From NCBI GenBank assembly GCA_905612525.1, contig CAJQSG010000010.1, positions 1 through 46,306 of the forward strand: a stretch of 46,306 nucleotides of DNA. The letters run 5' to 3'. Under the pieces are notes generated by a model that did not search any database, was not told where the DNA came from, and worked only from the letters and a program-made list of their open reading frames with translations. The DNA is from an uncultured Candidatus Pelagibacter sp. GTDB lineage: Bacteria; Pseudomonadota; Alphaproteobacteria; Pelagibacterales; Pelagibacteraceae. A program made the translations under genes and the position numbers. Shown one piece after another: positions 19,101 to 29,034 of this stretch. Every line of letters starts with the position of its first letter. Positions within the stretch are counted from its first letter, which is position 1.

Positions 19101-19664
19101 ATGGTTGAACTAAATAATTTAAAAAAACTAAGTGATTTCGATAATAAATCCTTATTAATAGTTGATGACGATAATCCTTTCAGAGAAAGACTCGCTAGAG
19201 CAATGGAAAAAAAAGGATTTGAAGTATTTCAAGCTGAGAGTGTACAAAAAGGAATTCAATCAGTTAAAGAAAAAAAGCCAGGATTTGCAGTTGTTGACCT
19301 GAGATTGGCTGATGGAAATGGCCTTGAAGTTGTAAAGCAAATACAAATTTCAAATGCAACCAGCAGAATAATTATGTTAACTGGTTATGGGAACATACCG
19401 ACTGCTGTAGCGGCTATTAAAGAGGGTGCTATTGACTATCTTGCAAAACCAGCTGATGCAGATGATGTTGAAAAAGCATTATTAGCAGATCCAGAGAAAA
19501 AAGCTGAACCACCAGAAAATCCCATGTCAGCAGACAGGGTTAAATGGGAGCACATTCATAGAGTTTTTGAATTATGTAATAGAAATGTTTCTGAAACTGC
19601 CAGAAGGCTTAAGATGCATAGAAGAACCTTACAAAGAATATTATCTAAAAGATCGCCTAGATAA
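19101..19664 (+). CDS. regA: response regulator RegA/ActR/PrrA family
   Basis: Receiver VDDDNPFRERLARAMEKKGFEV, VVDLRLADGNGLEVV, DYLAKPAD; C-terminal Fis-type HTH ADRVKWEHIHRVFELCNRNVSETARRLKMHRRTLQRILSKRSPR. Confidence 0.94.
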   Translation: MVELNNLKKLSDFDNKSLLIVDDDNPFRERLARAMEKKGFEVFQAESVQKGIQSVKEKKPGFAVVDLRLADGNGLEVVKQIQISNATSRIIMLTGYGNIPTAVAAIKEGAIDYLAKPADADDVEKALLADPEKKAEPPENPMSADRVKWEHIHRVFELCNRNVSETARRLKMHRRTLQRILSKRSPR

Positions 19665-20208
19665 ATTTTCTGAACTTGATAATTTTTTTGGCTAACAAGG
19701 TTAATAGACAGATTTTAAATAATTCAGCTAATAAAAAAGGCATGACCCCTAATTGAAGTATTGGCTTGTCCCAACCAATTAATGCTCCAAGCCAAAGAAC
19801 TCCAAATAAATAGATTGTAGAAACAGAAAATATTAATTTGCTAAAAATTACAAAAATATTATTTTTTAAATTTAAGTAGCCAGCAAAAAACACGGCAGAT
19901 AAAAAGCCTATTAAGTAACCCATTGTTGGGCCAGTAAAATAAACTAAACCTATGCCTTTTTCAGGAGAACCAGAAAATACTGGTATTCCAATAATTCCCT
20001 CAAGAAGATAAACTCCTACTATTGCAAGACCAATTTTATATCCAAAAGCTAACCCTAAAAAAAGAACCATAAATGTCTGCATTGTCATAGGCACAGGATA
20101 AAAAGGTATTTTTAATTTAGCAGAAACAGTTAGAGCGATCGTTCCAAAAAAAACTACTATAAATGTTTTTAAAACTTTTTGAATTAAATTTGTTTTTAGA
20201 AGATCCAT
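19657..20208 (-). CDS. bioY: BioY family biotin transporter (S component)
   Basis: KIPFYPVPMTMQTFMVLFLGLAFGYKIGLAIVGVYLLEGIIGIPVFS...GPTMGYLIGF. Confidence 0.93.
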   Translation of the reverse strand: MDLLKTNLIQKVLKTFIVVFFGTIALTVSAKLKIPFYPVPMTMQTFMVLFLGLAFGYKIGLAIVGVYLLEGIIGIPVFSGSPEKGIGLVYFTGPTMGYLIGFLSAVFFAGYLNLKNNIFVIFSKLIFSVSTIYLFGVLWLGALIGWDKPILQLGVMPFLLAELFKICLLTLLAKKIIKFRKFI

Positions 20209-20241
20209 TATGATAAATTTACTATTTATTATTATAATAAT

Positions 20242-21171
20242 CTAGTTTTTTATCAATCTAAGAAAAACATCCTCTAAATCACCATCATCAGTGGATATAT
20301 CTATAATTTTGACATTATTTTTCTTAATTAGACTAATTAATTCTTCCATATGAATTTTGCTTTTTTCATAAGATACACAAATTTCTGTACCTAATTTTGA
20401 TATTACTTTTAAAGAATCTATGTCGTTATCTTTAATATCAATTATTTTATCTGTTTTAATAGTTATTTTTTTTGTTTGAATTCTATCTAATAGATTTTTA
20501 GTGCTATCTAAAGCAACTATATTTCCTTTATTCAGAATAGCTATTCGGTCACACATTTCTTCAGCTTCTTTAAGGTAATGTGTTGTTAAAATAATAGTTA
20601 CACCAAGATCGTTAAGCAATCTTACATTCTTCCATAGGTTCTGTCTTAGCTCTACATCAACTCCAGCTGTTGGTTCATCCAAAAACACTATTGGAGGCTG
20701 ATGAACTAAAGCTTTAGCCATTAGTAACCTTCTTTTCATTCCACCAGATAAACTTCTGGCATAGCTATTAGCTTGTTTCTCTAAAGATACTAATTTTAGA
20801 ATAGTATCTGTAATTCTATCTTTTTCTCTAATTCCATAAAGACCAGCCTGTAATTCTAATAATTTTCTTGGACTAAAAAATGGATCAAGATTTACTTCTT
20901 GAGGCACTATTCCGACAGAAGCCCTAACTTGCCTTGGATTTTCATCTAAATCAAAGCCCCAGACATTCACTTGTCCTGCTGTTTTTATTACCGTTCCGGC
21001 TAGAATATTTATAAATGTTGTTTTACCCGCACCATTTGGTCCAAGAAGACCAAAAATTTCTCCTTCTTTCACGTCCAAGTTTAAATTATTTAACGCATGA
21101 TTATCTTCTGTACCTTTATTAGAGTAAATTTTTTTTAGGTTTTTAACAGAAAGTATATTTTTTTGCTCCAT
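20242..21171 (-). CDS. ABC transporter ATP-binding protein (ABC-2 exporter type)
   Basis: Walker A LLGPNGAGKTTFI, signature YARSLSGGMKRRLLMAKALVHQP, Walker B IVFLDEPTAGVD, H-loop TTHYLKEAEEMCD; C-terminal DGDLEDVFLRL. Confidence 0.92.
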   Translation of the reverse strand: MEQKNILSVKNLKKIYSNKGTEDNHALNNLNLDVKEGEIFGLLGPNGAGKTTFINILAGTVIKTAGQVNVWGFDLDENPRQVRASVGIVPQEVNLDPFFSPRKLLELQAGLYGIREKDRITDTILKLVSLEKQANSYARSLSGGMKRRLLMAKALVHQPPIVFLDEPTAGVDVELRQNLWKNVRLLNDLGVTIILTTHYLKEAEEMCDRIAILNKGNIVALDSTKNLLDRIQTKKITIKTDKIIDIKDNDIDSLKVISKLGTEICVSYEKSKIHMEELISLIKKNNVKIIDISTDDGDLEDVFLRLIKN

Positions 21172-21221
21172 GCGCGTTAATACATTTATCGTATTTAAAA
21201 TAATTAAGATAATATTATTTA

Positions 21222-23996
21222 ATGGATAAAATAAAAAAAACTGATCATTTTTATTTAATAGATGGTTCTGGTTATATTTTTAGAGCTTACTACGCACTAC
21301 CACCCCTAACTAGAAAAAGTGATGGTTTACCTGTGGGTGCAGTTAGTGGTTTTTGCAGTATGCTATTTAAATTACTAGAAGATTCAAAGTCCAATGCAAA
21401 CTTGCAAAAGCCAACTCACTTTGCAGTAATTTTTGATGCAGCCAGAAAAACTTTTAGAAACGAGATTTATTCTGATTACAAAGCAAATAGATCTGAAGCT
21501 CCTGATGATTTAGCTCCGCAGTTTGAATATATAAGAAAATCTGTAGTCGCTTTTAATTTGCCCTCTGTCGATCTCCCAAATTATGAAGCGGATGATTTAA
21601 TAGCAACATATACAGAGCAAATTTTAGCAAAGGGTGCCAAGGTAACAATAGTTTCTTCGGACAAAGACTTGATGCAATTATATAAAAAAAATGTTCGCTT
21701 ATTTGATCCAATGAAAAATAAATTTATAACACCAGAAGATATAGTAGCTAAATTTGGAGTAGGACCCGAAAAAGTTATTGATGTGCAATCATTGGCTGGT
21801 GACAGTAGTGATAATGTTCCTGGAGTCCCAGGTATAGGTGTTAAGACTGCAGCAGAACTGATTAATAAATATGGCACTTTAGAAAAACTGCTAGATAAGG
21901 CACAAGAAATAAAGCAAAACAAAAGAAGAGAAACCCTTATAGAAAATAAAAATAAAGCAATTATTAGTAAAAAATTAGTGACATTAATGAAAGATGCTCC
22001 AGCTAAAAGAAAGATAGAGGAATTTAAGCTAAAAGAAATTGATAAAGATAAGTTATATAAATTTTTAAGAGAAATGGAATTTAATAGGCTTCTCAGTTCT
22101 GTAATCTCAGCATATGGGGAGTCTGAATTGAGAGAAACTGCAACAGAAGCAAAGCCTGATAAAAAACAACAAAATATAAATAAAAAAAATTATTATTTAA
22201 TCACCAGTGAAAAAGAAATAGATGAGTGGATTAATGAAGCAGAAGAAGCTGGTGAGCTAGCAATTGATACTGAAACAAGTTCGTTGGATGCACATCAAGC
22301 AGACTTATTGGGTATTTCATTAAGCACCAAGGTTGGCAAAGCTTGCTACATACCAATAAATCACAAGTTTAAAGGATGTTTAAAAAAGGATGCAGTAATT
22401 AAAAAATTAAAACCACTTTTAGAAGACAAGAGTGTAAAAAAAATAGGTCAAAATATTAAGTTTGATTTTATTGTTTTATTCAAACAAGGGATAAACATGA
22501 ATTCAATGGAGGACACAATGTTAATGTCTTATGTATTAGATGCTGGAAAAAATAGACATAACATGGATACGTTATCTGAGATTCATCTGCAACATAAAAC
22601 AATTTCATTTAAAGAAATTGTTGGTACAGGAAAAAAAGAAATAAATTTTAGTGATGTAGAGCTGGATAAGGCAATGGAGTATGCAGCCGAAGACGCTGAT
22701 GTTACATATAGATTATATAAAATATTTAGTAAAAATTTAAAATTAGAAAAATTGACTATTATTTATGAAATTTTTGAAAAACCTTTAATTAAGATATTAG
22801 CATTTATGGAAATCGAAGGAATAAAAATTGATGATAAATTTTTAAAAGTATTGTCTGAAAAATTCGAGAAAAAGATTAATAAATTAGAAAAAGAAGTTTT
22901 TAAAATTTCAAAAAAAGAATTTAATATTGCCTCACCAAAACAATTGGGTGAGGTCATTTACAACGATCTAAAGATTGCTGTACTTAAAAAAACTAGAAAA
23001 GGGAGTTTTGCCACAAATGCAAGTGTACTTGAGGACTTAGCATTTAAAGGACATAAATTTCCCCAATTAATTCTAGATTGGCGACAAGTATCTAAATTAA
23101 AAAATACTTATTCGGATGCTTTGCCTGAACATATTAACCCAAACACAAAACGAGTTCATACTTCCTTTCTATTAGCAGCAACAACAACAGGAAGACTCGC
23201 TTCTAGTGACCCAAACTTGCAAAACATTCCTATTAAATCAGAGGATGGCAAAGATATAAGAAAAGCATTTATAGCTGAAAAAGGATTCACATTGATTTCA
23301 GCTGATTATAATCAAATCGAAATGAGAATTTTAGCAGATCTGGCAGATGTAAAGGAGTTAAAAAAAGCATTTAAAAATAATGAAGATATTCACACATTAA
23401 CTGCTAGCCAAGTATTTAATGTTAAATTAGAAAAAGTTGATCAAGATATGAGACGAAAAGCCAAAGCAATTAATTTTGGTATTATCTATGGAATTTCTCA
23501 ATATGGGTTAGCGAAACAAATTAATGTCTCAAATCATGAAGCAGACGAATTTTTAAATGCTTACTTTTCAAGATTTCCAGAAATTAAAATTTATATGGAC
23601 GACACTATTAAATTTTGTAGAAAAAGAGGATATGTAAATAATATTTTTGGACGTAGATCTCATTTTAATGGAATTAATGACAAGAATTTTAATATAAGAA
23701 ATTTTCAAGAAAGAGCATCAATAAACGCACCCATTCAAGGATCTGCTTCAGAAATAATGAGACTTGCAATGATTAGACTTGATAAGAAATTTCAAAGTTT
23801 AAAAAATAACAAGTCAAAGATTTTACTACAAATACATGATGAGTTAATTTTTGAAGTTCCAGAAAAAGAAGTCAAAACTATTATTAAAATTATAAAAGAA
23901 GAAATGACCAGTGTTACAGAAAGTGATTTACATTCATTTTCAACCCCTTTGACGGTAGATGTTAATATAGGTGATAATTGGGGAATACTTCATTAA
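21222..23996 (+). CDS. polA: DNA polymerase I (5'-3' exo, 3'-5' exo and polymerase domains)
   Basis: DGSGYIFRAYYALPPLTR, AGDSSDNVPGVPGIGVKTA, LAIDTETSSLD, YAAEDADVTYRL, SADYNQIEMRILA, RRKAKAINFGIIYGISQYGLA, QIHDELIFEVP. Confidence 0.97.
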   Translation: MDKIKKTDHFYLIDGSGYIFRAYYALPPLTRKSDGLPVGAVSGFCSMLFKLLEDSKSNANLQKPTHFAVIFDAARKTFRNEIYSDYKANRSEAPDDLAPQFEYIRKSVVAFNLPSVDLPNYEADDLIATYTEQILAKGAKVTIVSSDKDLMQLYKKNVRLFDPMKNKFITPEDIVAKFGVGPEKVIDVQSLAGDSSDNVPGVPGIGVKTAAELINKYGTLEKLLDKAQEIKQNKRRETLIENKNKAIISKKLVTLMKDAPAKRKIEEFKLKEIDKDKLYKFLREMEFNRLLSSVISAYGESELRETATEAKPDKKQQNINKKNYYLITSEKEIDEWINEAEEAGELAIDTETSSLDAHQADLLGISLSTKVGKACYIPINHKFKGCLKKDAVIKKLKPLLEDKSVKKIGQNIKFDFIVLFKQGINMNSMEDTMLMSYVLDAGKNRHNMDTLSEIHLQHKTISFKEIVGTGKKEINFSDVELDKAMEYAAEDADVTYRLYKIFSKNLKLEKLTIIYEIFEKPLIKILAFMEIEGIKIDDKFLKVLSEKFEKKINKLEKEVFKISKKEFNIASPKQLGEVIYNDLKIAVLKKTRKGSFATNASVLEDLAFKGHKFPQLILDWRQVSKLKNTYSDALPEHINPNTKRVHTSFLLAATTTGRLASSDPNLQNIPIKSEDGKDIRKAFIAEKGFTLISADYNQIEMRILADLADVKELKKAFKNNEDIHTLTASQVFNVKLEKVDQDMRRKAKAINFGIIYGISQYGLAKQINVSNHEADEFLNAYFSRFPEIKIYMDDTIKFCRKRGYVNNIFGRRSHFNGINDKNFNIRNFQERASINAPIQGSASEIMRLAMIRLDKKFQSLKNNKSKILLQIHDELIFEVPEKEVKTIIKIIKEEMTSVTESDLHSFSTPLTVDVNIGDNWGILH

Positions 23997-24010
23997 TTCA
24001 AGAGTATTGC

Positions 24011-24035
24011 CTAAATTAGAACAATTTAGTATTTT
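24011..24035 (+). terminator. weak intrinsic terminator-like hairpin between polA and chvI
   Basis: CTAAATT-AGAAC-AATTTAG (perfect 7-bp stem, 5-nt loop) followed by TATTTTT; AT-rich stem. Confidence 0.35.
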
Positions 24036-24046
24036 TAAAGTACTTT

Positions 24047-24754
24047 ATGCACAAACAAACAATAGCACTTATCGATGACGATAGAAATATACTTACAAGC
24101 ATAAGTATTGCTCTAGAAAAAGAGGGTTTTAATGTTCAAACTTACATTGATGGAGAAAGTGCATTAATTGGATTAAGTAGAACACCACCAGATTTAGCAG
24201 TTATTGATATTAAAATGCCGAAAATGGATGGTGAAGAACTTCTTAAAAGATTAAGGAAAAAGACAACTCTACCAGTAATTTTTTTAACATCAAAAGATGA
24301 TGAGATAGATGAGTTATTAGGATTAAAACTAGGTGCAGATGATTTTATGAAAAAGTCAGGAGGGTTTTCCATAAAGGTTTTAATTGAAAGAATTAGAGTT
24401 CAGCTTAGAAAAAAAGATATTAATATTAACCATGAAGAAACAAAAAATATCATTTCTCACGGTAAGCTTAAACTTGATCCTTCTCAGCTTGAGTGTGAAT
24501 GGGATAGTAAACAACTGCCAGATAAGCTAACTACTACAGAATTTTTGATAGTTAAAGAGTTAGCCAAGAGACCTGGAATAATTAAAGAAAGAGCACAATT
24601 AATGGATATTGCCTATAGAGAAGACACTGATATTGAAGATAGAACTATAGACAGTCACGTTAAGAGAATTAGAAAAAAATTTAAAAAAGTTGACCCTGAT
24701 TTTACTGCAATAGAAACTAGATATGGCAGTGGATACAGGTGGAATGTTAGTTAA
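24047..24754 (+). CDS. chvI: response regulator ChvI (OmpR family)
   Basis: IALIDDDRNILTSISIALEKEGF, VIDIKMPKMDGEELL, LGLKLGADDF; OmpR wHTH LTTTEFLIVKELAKRPGIIKERAQLMDIAY...RTIDSHVKRIRKKFKK; next to a ChvG-like kinase. Confidence 0.88.
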   Translation: MHKQTIALIDDDRNILTSISIALEKEGFNVQTYIDGESALIGLSRTPPDLAVIDIKMPKMDGEELLKRLRKKTTLPVIFLTSKDDEIDELLGLKLGADDFMKKSGGFSIKVLIERIRVQLRKKDININHEETKNIISHGKLKLDPSQLECEWDSKQLPDKLTTTEFLIVKELAKRPGIIKERAQLMDIAYREDTDIEDRTIDSHVKRIRKKFKKVDPDFTAIETRYGSGYRWNVS

Positions 24755-26298
24755 TGTTTAGTAATTTTCTTAAAAGCCTATCTATTCTAAAAAAATTTCT
24801 ATTTATCAATCTGATAATTTTTTTAGTTATTGGCATCCCAACCATTTTATATGTTGGAAATGTTAAGCCTAATTTGATACAAAACAAATCAACCAAACAT
24901 ATTCAAATAATAAATAATACTATTGAGCATATCCTAAGATTAAATATTAAATTTGAAGAAGAGGATGTTAGAAGGTTTTTGTTTTCAACTAGATTTTTAT
25001 TCCAAAATTTAGATAGAGTTATTTTATTTGATAATCAGTTTAATTTAGTGGGAGACACAGATACGCTAGATTTAGATCCAAGATCCTTCTCTAATAGATT
25101 GGATATTGTTCAGTTAGAAATTTTAAATGAAGAAAATAGCAAGAAAGTAGTTGAAACAAAAAATATAAATAAAGAAAAAACAATTTCTTTAAAAGATATT
25201 TTGACAAATTATTCATGGTCGAAGGAGTACGGAAACCCATTTACTTTCACTGAAGAAGGACAAGATAGGTTTCTACTAACAACTGTAAAGAATGTAATAT
25301 TAGATGGAAATACCATTGGATATTTGGCAATTTCTGAAAATGCTAACGATATTAAATCTGCAATTAATGAAAGAAAAACTTTTATACTAAGAACGGCAAT
25401 TTTCATTGGAATAGTAATATTTATATTTTCATTTGTTTTAAATAGATATTTTTTAAAGCCAATAAAAAATTTAGTTGCCTACACAAAAATAATTAAAGAA
25501 AAAAGTAGAAAAAAAACAAATATAAACGAACTTAAAAGTAGAAATGATGAACTAGGCACATTGTCAAATTCACTAGATGATATGACAAGTGAACTTCAAA
25601 AAAGAATTTCTCATGCAGAAAATTTTTCAACAGATTTAGTTCATGAAATTAGAAATCCATTAACATCATTAAAAAGTGCTACTGAAATATTATATGAAAC
25701 CGAAAACCAAGAGCAAAGGAAAAAACTAATAGATATTCTGAACCACGATGTGCAAAGAATTGAAAGGCTAATTACAGATTATTCTCAAATGCTCAAAGAT
25801 GAAGTTGCTTTAAGCAAAGAAAAAATGAAAAAAATTAACCTAAAATTAATTGTAAAGTCTGTAGTTGATGATTTTAATAATATTTATGAGAAAAAAAGAG
25901 GTATTAAAATAATTTTGAAGGACTCAAATAGTCAAGAAGAATATTTCATAAATGGAATCGAAAATAGAATAGAGCAAATTGTTGCTAATCTTTTAGATAA
26001 TTCGATTTCATTTAGTGACAATAATAAAAAAATCTTAGTTGAGGTCTCAAAAAATGATAATAAGAAAATAATTCTAAAAGTCATTGACGAAGGAAAAGGT
26101 TTTAAAGAAACAAACACAAAAAAGATATTTGATAGATTTTACAGCAATAGACCAGATAATTTTGGTGAACATTCTGGTTTAGGGTTAAATATTGTAAAAA
26201 ACTTAGTAGATTTACATGGTGCCACTATTTATGCCTCCAATAATGTCATACAAAAAGGTGCAAATGTTGAAATCTCATTCCCTAAAGTCCAACTATAA
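24754..26298 (+). CDS. chvG: sensor histidine kinase ChvG
   Basis: N-terminal TM segments, HAMP-like region, H-box STDLVHEIRNPLTSLKSATEIL, N-box ENRIEQIVANLLDNSISF, G boxes VIDEGKGF and HSGLGLNIVKNLVDLHGA. Confidence 0.88.
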   Translation: MFSNFLKSLSILKKFLFINLIIFLVIGIPTILYVGNVKPNLIQNKSTKHIQIINNTIEHILRLNIKFEEEDVRRFLFSTRFLFQNLDRVILFDNQFNLVGDTDTLDLDPRSFSNRLDIVQLEILNEENSKKVVETKNINKEKTISLKDILTNYSWSKEYGNPFTFTEEGQDRFLLTTVKNVILDGNTIGYLAISENANDIKSAINERKTFILRTAIFIGIVIFIFSFVLNRYFLKPIKNLVAYTKIIKEKSRKKTNINELKSRNDELGTLSNSLDDMTSELQKRISHAENFSTDLVHEIRNPLTSLKSATEILYETENQEQRKKLIDILNHDVQRIERLITDYSQMLKDEVALSKEKMKKINLKLIVKSVVDDFNNIYEKKRGIKIILKDSNSQEEYFINGIENRIEQIVANLLDNSISFSDNNKKILVEVSKNDNKKIILKVIDEGKGFKETNTKKIFDRFYSNRPDNFGEHSGLGLNIVKNLVDLHGATIYASNNVIQKGANVEISFPKVQL

Positions 26299-26335
26299 GT
26301 TGATTAATTAATTTTTTGTTATATAAAACCGATCA

Positions 26336-27622
26336 ATGGATGATTTTAAAGTTAAAGACATAGCATTAGCAGAATTTGGAAGAAAAGAAATTTCTATAGC
26401 AGAAAGTGAAATGCCAGGACTAATGGCATTAAGAGAAGAATATTCAGGAAAAGTACCTTTAAAAGGAGCAAAAATTTTAGGATGTCTTCATATGACAATC
26501 CAAACAGCAGTTTTAATTGAAACTCTAGTAAATCTTGGTGCAGAAGTTAGATGGTCGTCGTGCAATATTTTTTCAACGCAGGATCATGCAGCAGCAGCAA
26601 TAGCTAAAGCAGGAATACCCGTTTTTGCCTGGAAAGGTGAAACTGAAGAGGAAGCAGTGTGGTGCATAAGACAAACAATTGAAGGAAAAAAAGACTGGAA
26701 AGCAAATATGTTATTAGATGATGGCGGTGATTTAACTGCAATGATGCACAGTGATTATAAAGATTTGTTAAAAGAAATAAAAGGTGTTTCAGAAGAAACG
26801 ACAACAGGAATTAAAGCATTAAACAAAATGGAAAAAGATGGAACTTTAATGATTCCAGCAATTAATGTTAATGATTCAGTTACAAAATCTAAGTTTGATA
26901 ACTTATATGGCTGTAGAGAAAGTTTAGTAGATGGAATTAGAAGAGCTACAGATGTAATGATGTCAGGTAAAGTTGCAATTGTTGCAGGCTTTGGTGATGT
27001 TGGAAAAGGTAGTGCCGCGTCTTTAAGACAAAGTGGCGCAAGAGTTATGGTTACTGAAGCAGATCCGATTTGTGCGCTTCAGGCAGCAATGGAAGGTTAC
27101 GAAGTAGTTTTAATGGATGAAGCAATTGATAAAGCAGATATTGTTGTTACAGCTACAGGCAACATAGATATTGTTACTGCAGATCACATGAGAAATATGA
27201 AAGATAGAGCTATATTATGTAACATTGGTCACTTTGATAATGAGATTCAGGTAGATGCTTTAAAAAATTATAAATGGACTGAAGTTAAACCAGAAGTTGA
27301 TGAGATAGAATTAGTTGATGGAAAGAGAATTATTCTTTTAGCAAAAGGTAGGTTAGTTAATTTAGGATGTGCAACAGGACACCCAAGTTTTGTAATGAGC
27401 GCATCATTTACAAATCAGGTAATGGCACAAATAGAGCTTTGGGATAACCATAAGAATTATGAAAATAAAGTTTATGTTCTACCAAAATCTTTAGATGAAA
27501 AAGTAGCCATGCTTCACTTAAAAAAAGTTGGTGCAAAACTTACCAAACTATCAAAAGACCAAGCTGACTACATAAGTGTTGAAACAGAAGGTCCATTCAA
27601 GCCAGATGCATATCGCTACTAA
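26336..27622 (+). CDS. ahcY: adenosylhomocysteinase
   Basis: [84 protein letters not shown]-terminus. Confidence 0.97.
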   Translation: MDDFKVKDIALAEFGRKEISIAESEMPGLMALREEYSGKVPLKGAKILGCLHMTIQTAVLIETLVNLGAEVRWSSCNIFSTQDHAAAAIAKAGIPVFAWKGETEEEAVWCIRQTIEGKKDWKANMLLDDGGDLTAMMHSDYKDLLKEIKGVSEETTTGIKALNKMEKDGTLMIPAINVNDSVTKSKFDNLYGCRESLVDGIRRATDVMMSGKVAIVAGFGDVGKGSAASLRQSGARVMVTEADPICALQAAMEGYEVVLMDEAIDKADIVVTATGNIDIVTADHMRNMKDRAILCNIGHFDNEIQVDALKNYKWTEVKPEVDEIELVDGKRIILLAKGRLVNLGCATGHPSFVMSASFTNQVMAQIELWDNHKNYENKVYVLPKSLDEKVAMLHLKKVGAKLTKLSKDQADYISVETEGPFKPDAYRY

Positions 27623-28082
27623 TAGCGAAACAATAGATATCTCTTTAGAAGTTAAGACAGCTGAACTGGCAAAAAATTTTTCAAAAATACTAAGAAAAGG
27701 TGATGTAGTATTTTTTCATGGTGAAATAGGTGTTGGAAAAACAACATTTATTAGGAATTTGGTAAATCAACTTCAATTGAACAATCATTTAGATCCAACA
27801 GAAGTTACAAGTCCTACATTTAACATAGTAAATGAATATGATGTAGGAATTTTTATAATTCAACATTATGATTTATATAGGTTGAAAAATATAAATGAGA
27901 CAAAAAATATTGGATTATTAGAAAATCAAAAAGAAATCCTAACATTAATTGAATGGCCAGAAAAAATTAATATTAAAATTAATAATAAAATTGATTTATT
28001 TTTTAGATATAGTGAAGATATGAAAAAAAGATTTTTATCTATTGAAGGTTTATTTAAAGAAAAATTAAATGAGATCAAATAA
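27606..28082 (+). CDS. tsaE: tRNA threonylcarbamoyladenosine biosynthesis ATPase TsaE
   Basis: Walker [42 protein letters not shown]. The track ORF starts at 27576; the ATG at 27606 ([10 protein letters not shown]) is preferred. Overlaps the ahcY 3' end. Confidence 0.92.
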   Translation: MHIATNSETIDISLEVKTAELAKNFSKILRKGDVVFFHGEIGVGKTTFIRNLVNQLQLNNHLDPTEVTSPTFNIVNEYDVGIFIIQHYDLYRLKNINETKNIGLLENQKEILTLIEWPEKINIKINNKIDLFFRYSEDMKKRFLSIEGLFKEKLNEIK

Positions 28083-29034
28083 AATTACATTAAAAGAAAT
28101 TAAGGGTGATGCATCATTCAGGTCTTTTTATAGGAAAACAAACAATAAAAAAAATTCAATTATAGTTCACGCCACAAAAGAAAAAGAAAAAAACTTATTA
28201 ATATATGATGCTGTAAATAGTTTATTGATTGAGAACAAAATTCTAGCCCCAAAACTATATAAAGAAAATTATAAGCAAAACTTTATAGAAATTGAAGACT
28301 TTGGTGATGATACAATATTTAAACTATTAAAAAAAAGGGGAAGTAATAAAATTAATTTATACAAAAAATCTATTGATTTGCTGAGTAAGATACAAAAAAT
28401 TAAACAAAAAAAAATTAAAAATTTCAAAGGGAAAAATTATAAAATCCCAATTTATAGGAATAATAAATTATTTAAAGAAGCAAAATTATTTTCTGACTGG
28501 TATACAAAAAAATATATATCTAAAAAAAAATTACCAATAGTTAATACTGAGATAAATAAACAGATAAAATTTTTAATATCTAATCTTAACTTAAAAAATG
28601 ATACATTTGTGCATCGAGATTTTCATGTATCAAATTTAATGAGACATAAAAAACAATTTGCAACTATTGATACACAAGATGCTCTAATAGGTAATAGAGC
28701 TTATGATTTGGCATCTTTAATTGACGATGTTAGGTTTGAATCAAATAAAAAATTAAAAGAGACCATTTATAACTATTATTTAAAGCTGAATAATAAAAAA
28801 ATTAACAAAGTTATTTTATTAAATGATTTTGAAATATTATCAGTGATAAGAAATATGAAAATAATAGGAATTTTTACCAGGTTGGCAGTAAGGGATAAGA
28901 AGACAAAGTATTTAAGTTTAATACCTCATGCTTGGAAATTAATAGAGTTAAGAATTAAAAATAATAAAATATTTGATAACCTTAAAAGAGCTTTGGATCT
29001 TAATTTTTCTAAAAAATTAAGGAATCTCAAGTGA
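28069..29034 (+). CDS. amgK: aminoglycoside-phosphotransferase-fold sugar kinase, AmgK-like (MurNAc/GlcNAc 1-kinase)
   Basis: FVHRDFHVSNLMR and IDTQDALIGNRAYDLASLIDDVR; directly followed by a MurU-like nucleotidyltransferase. Confidence 0.82.
   Translation: MRSNKITLKEIKGDASFRSFYRKTNNKKNSIIVHATKEKEKNLLIYDAVNSLLIENKILAPKLYKENYKQNFIEIEDFGDDTIFKLLKKRGSNKINLYKKSIDLLSKIQKIKQKKIKNFKGKNYKIPIYRNNKLFKEAKLFSDWYTKKYISKKKLPIVNTEINKQIKFLISNLNLKNDTFVHRDFHVSNLMRHKKQFATIDTQDALIGNRAYDLASLIDDVRFESNKKLKETIYNYYLKLNNKKINKVILLNDFEILSVIRNMKIIGIFTRLAVRDKKTKYLSLIPHAWKLIELRIKNNKIFDNLKRALDLNFSKKLRNLK

Noticed and set aside
21581-21922. - strand ORF of 113 aa
   Set aside because: Antisense to polA 5'-3' exonuclease domain; Ser-rich shadow translation.
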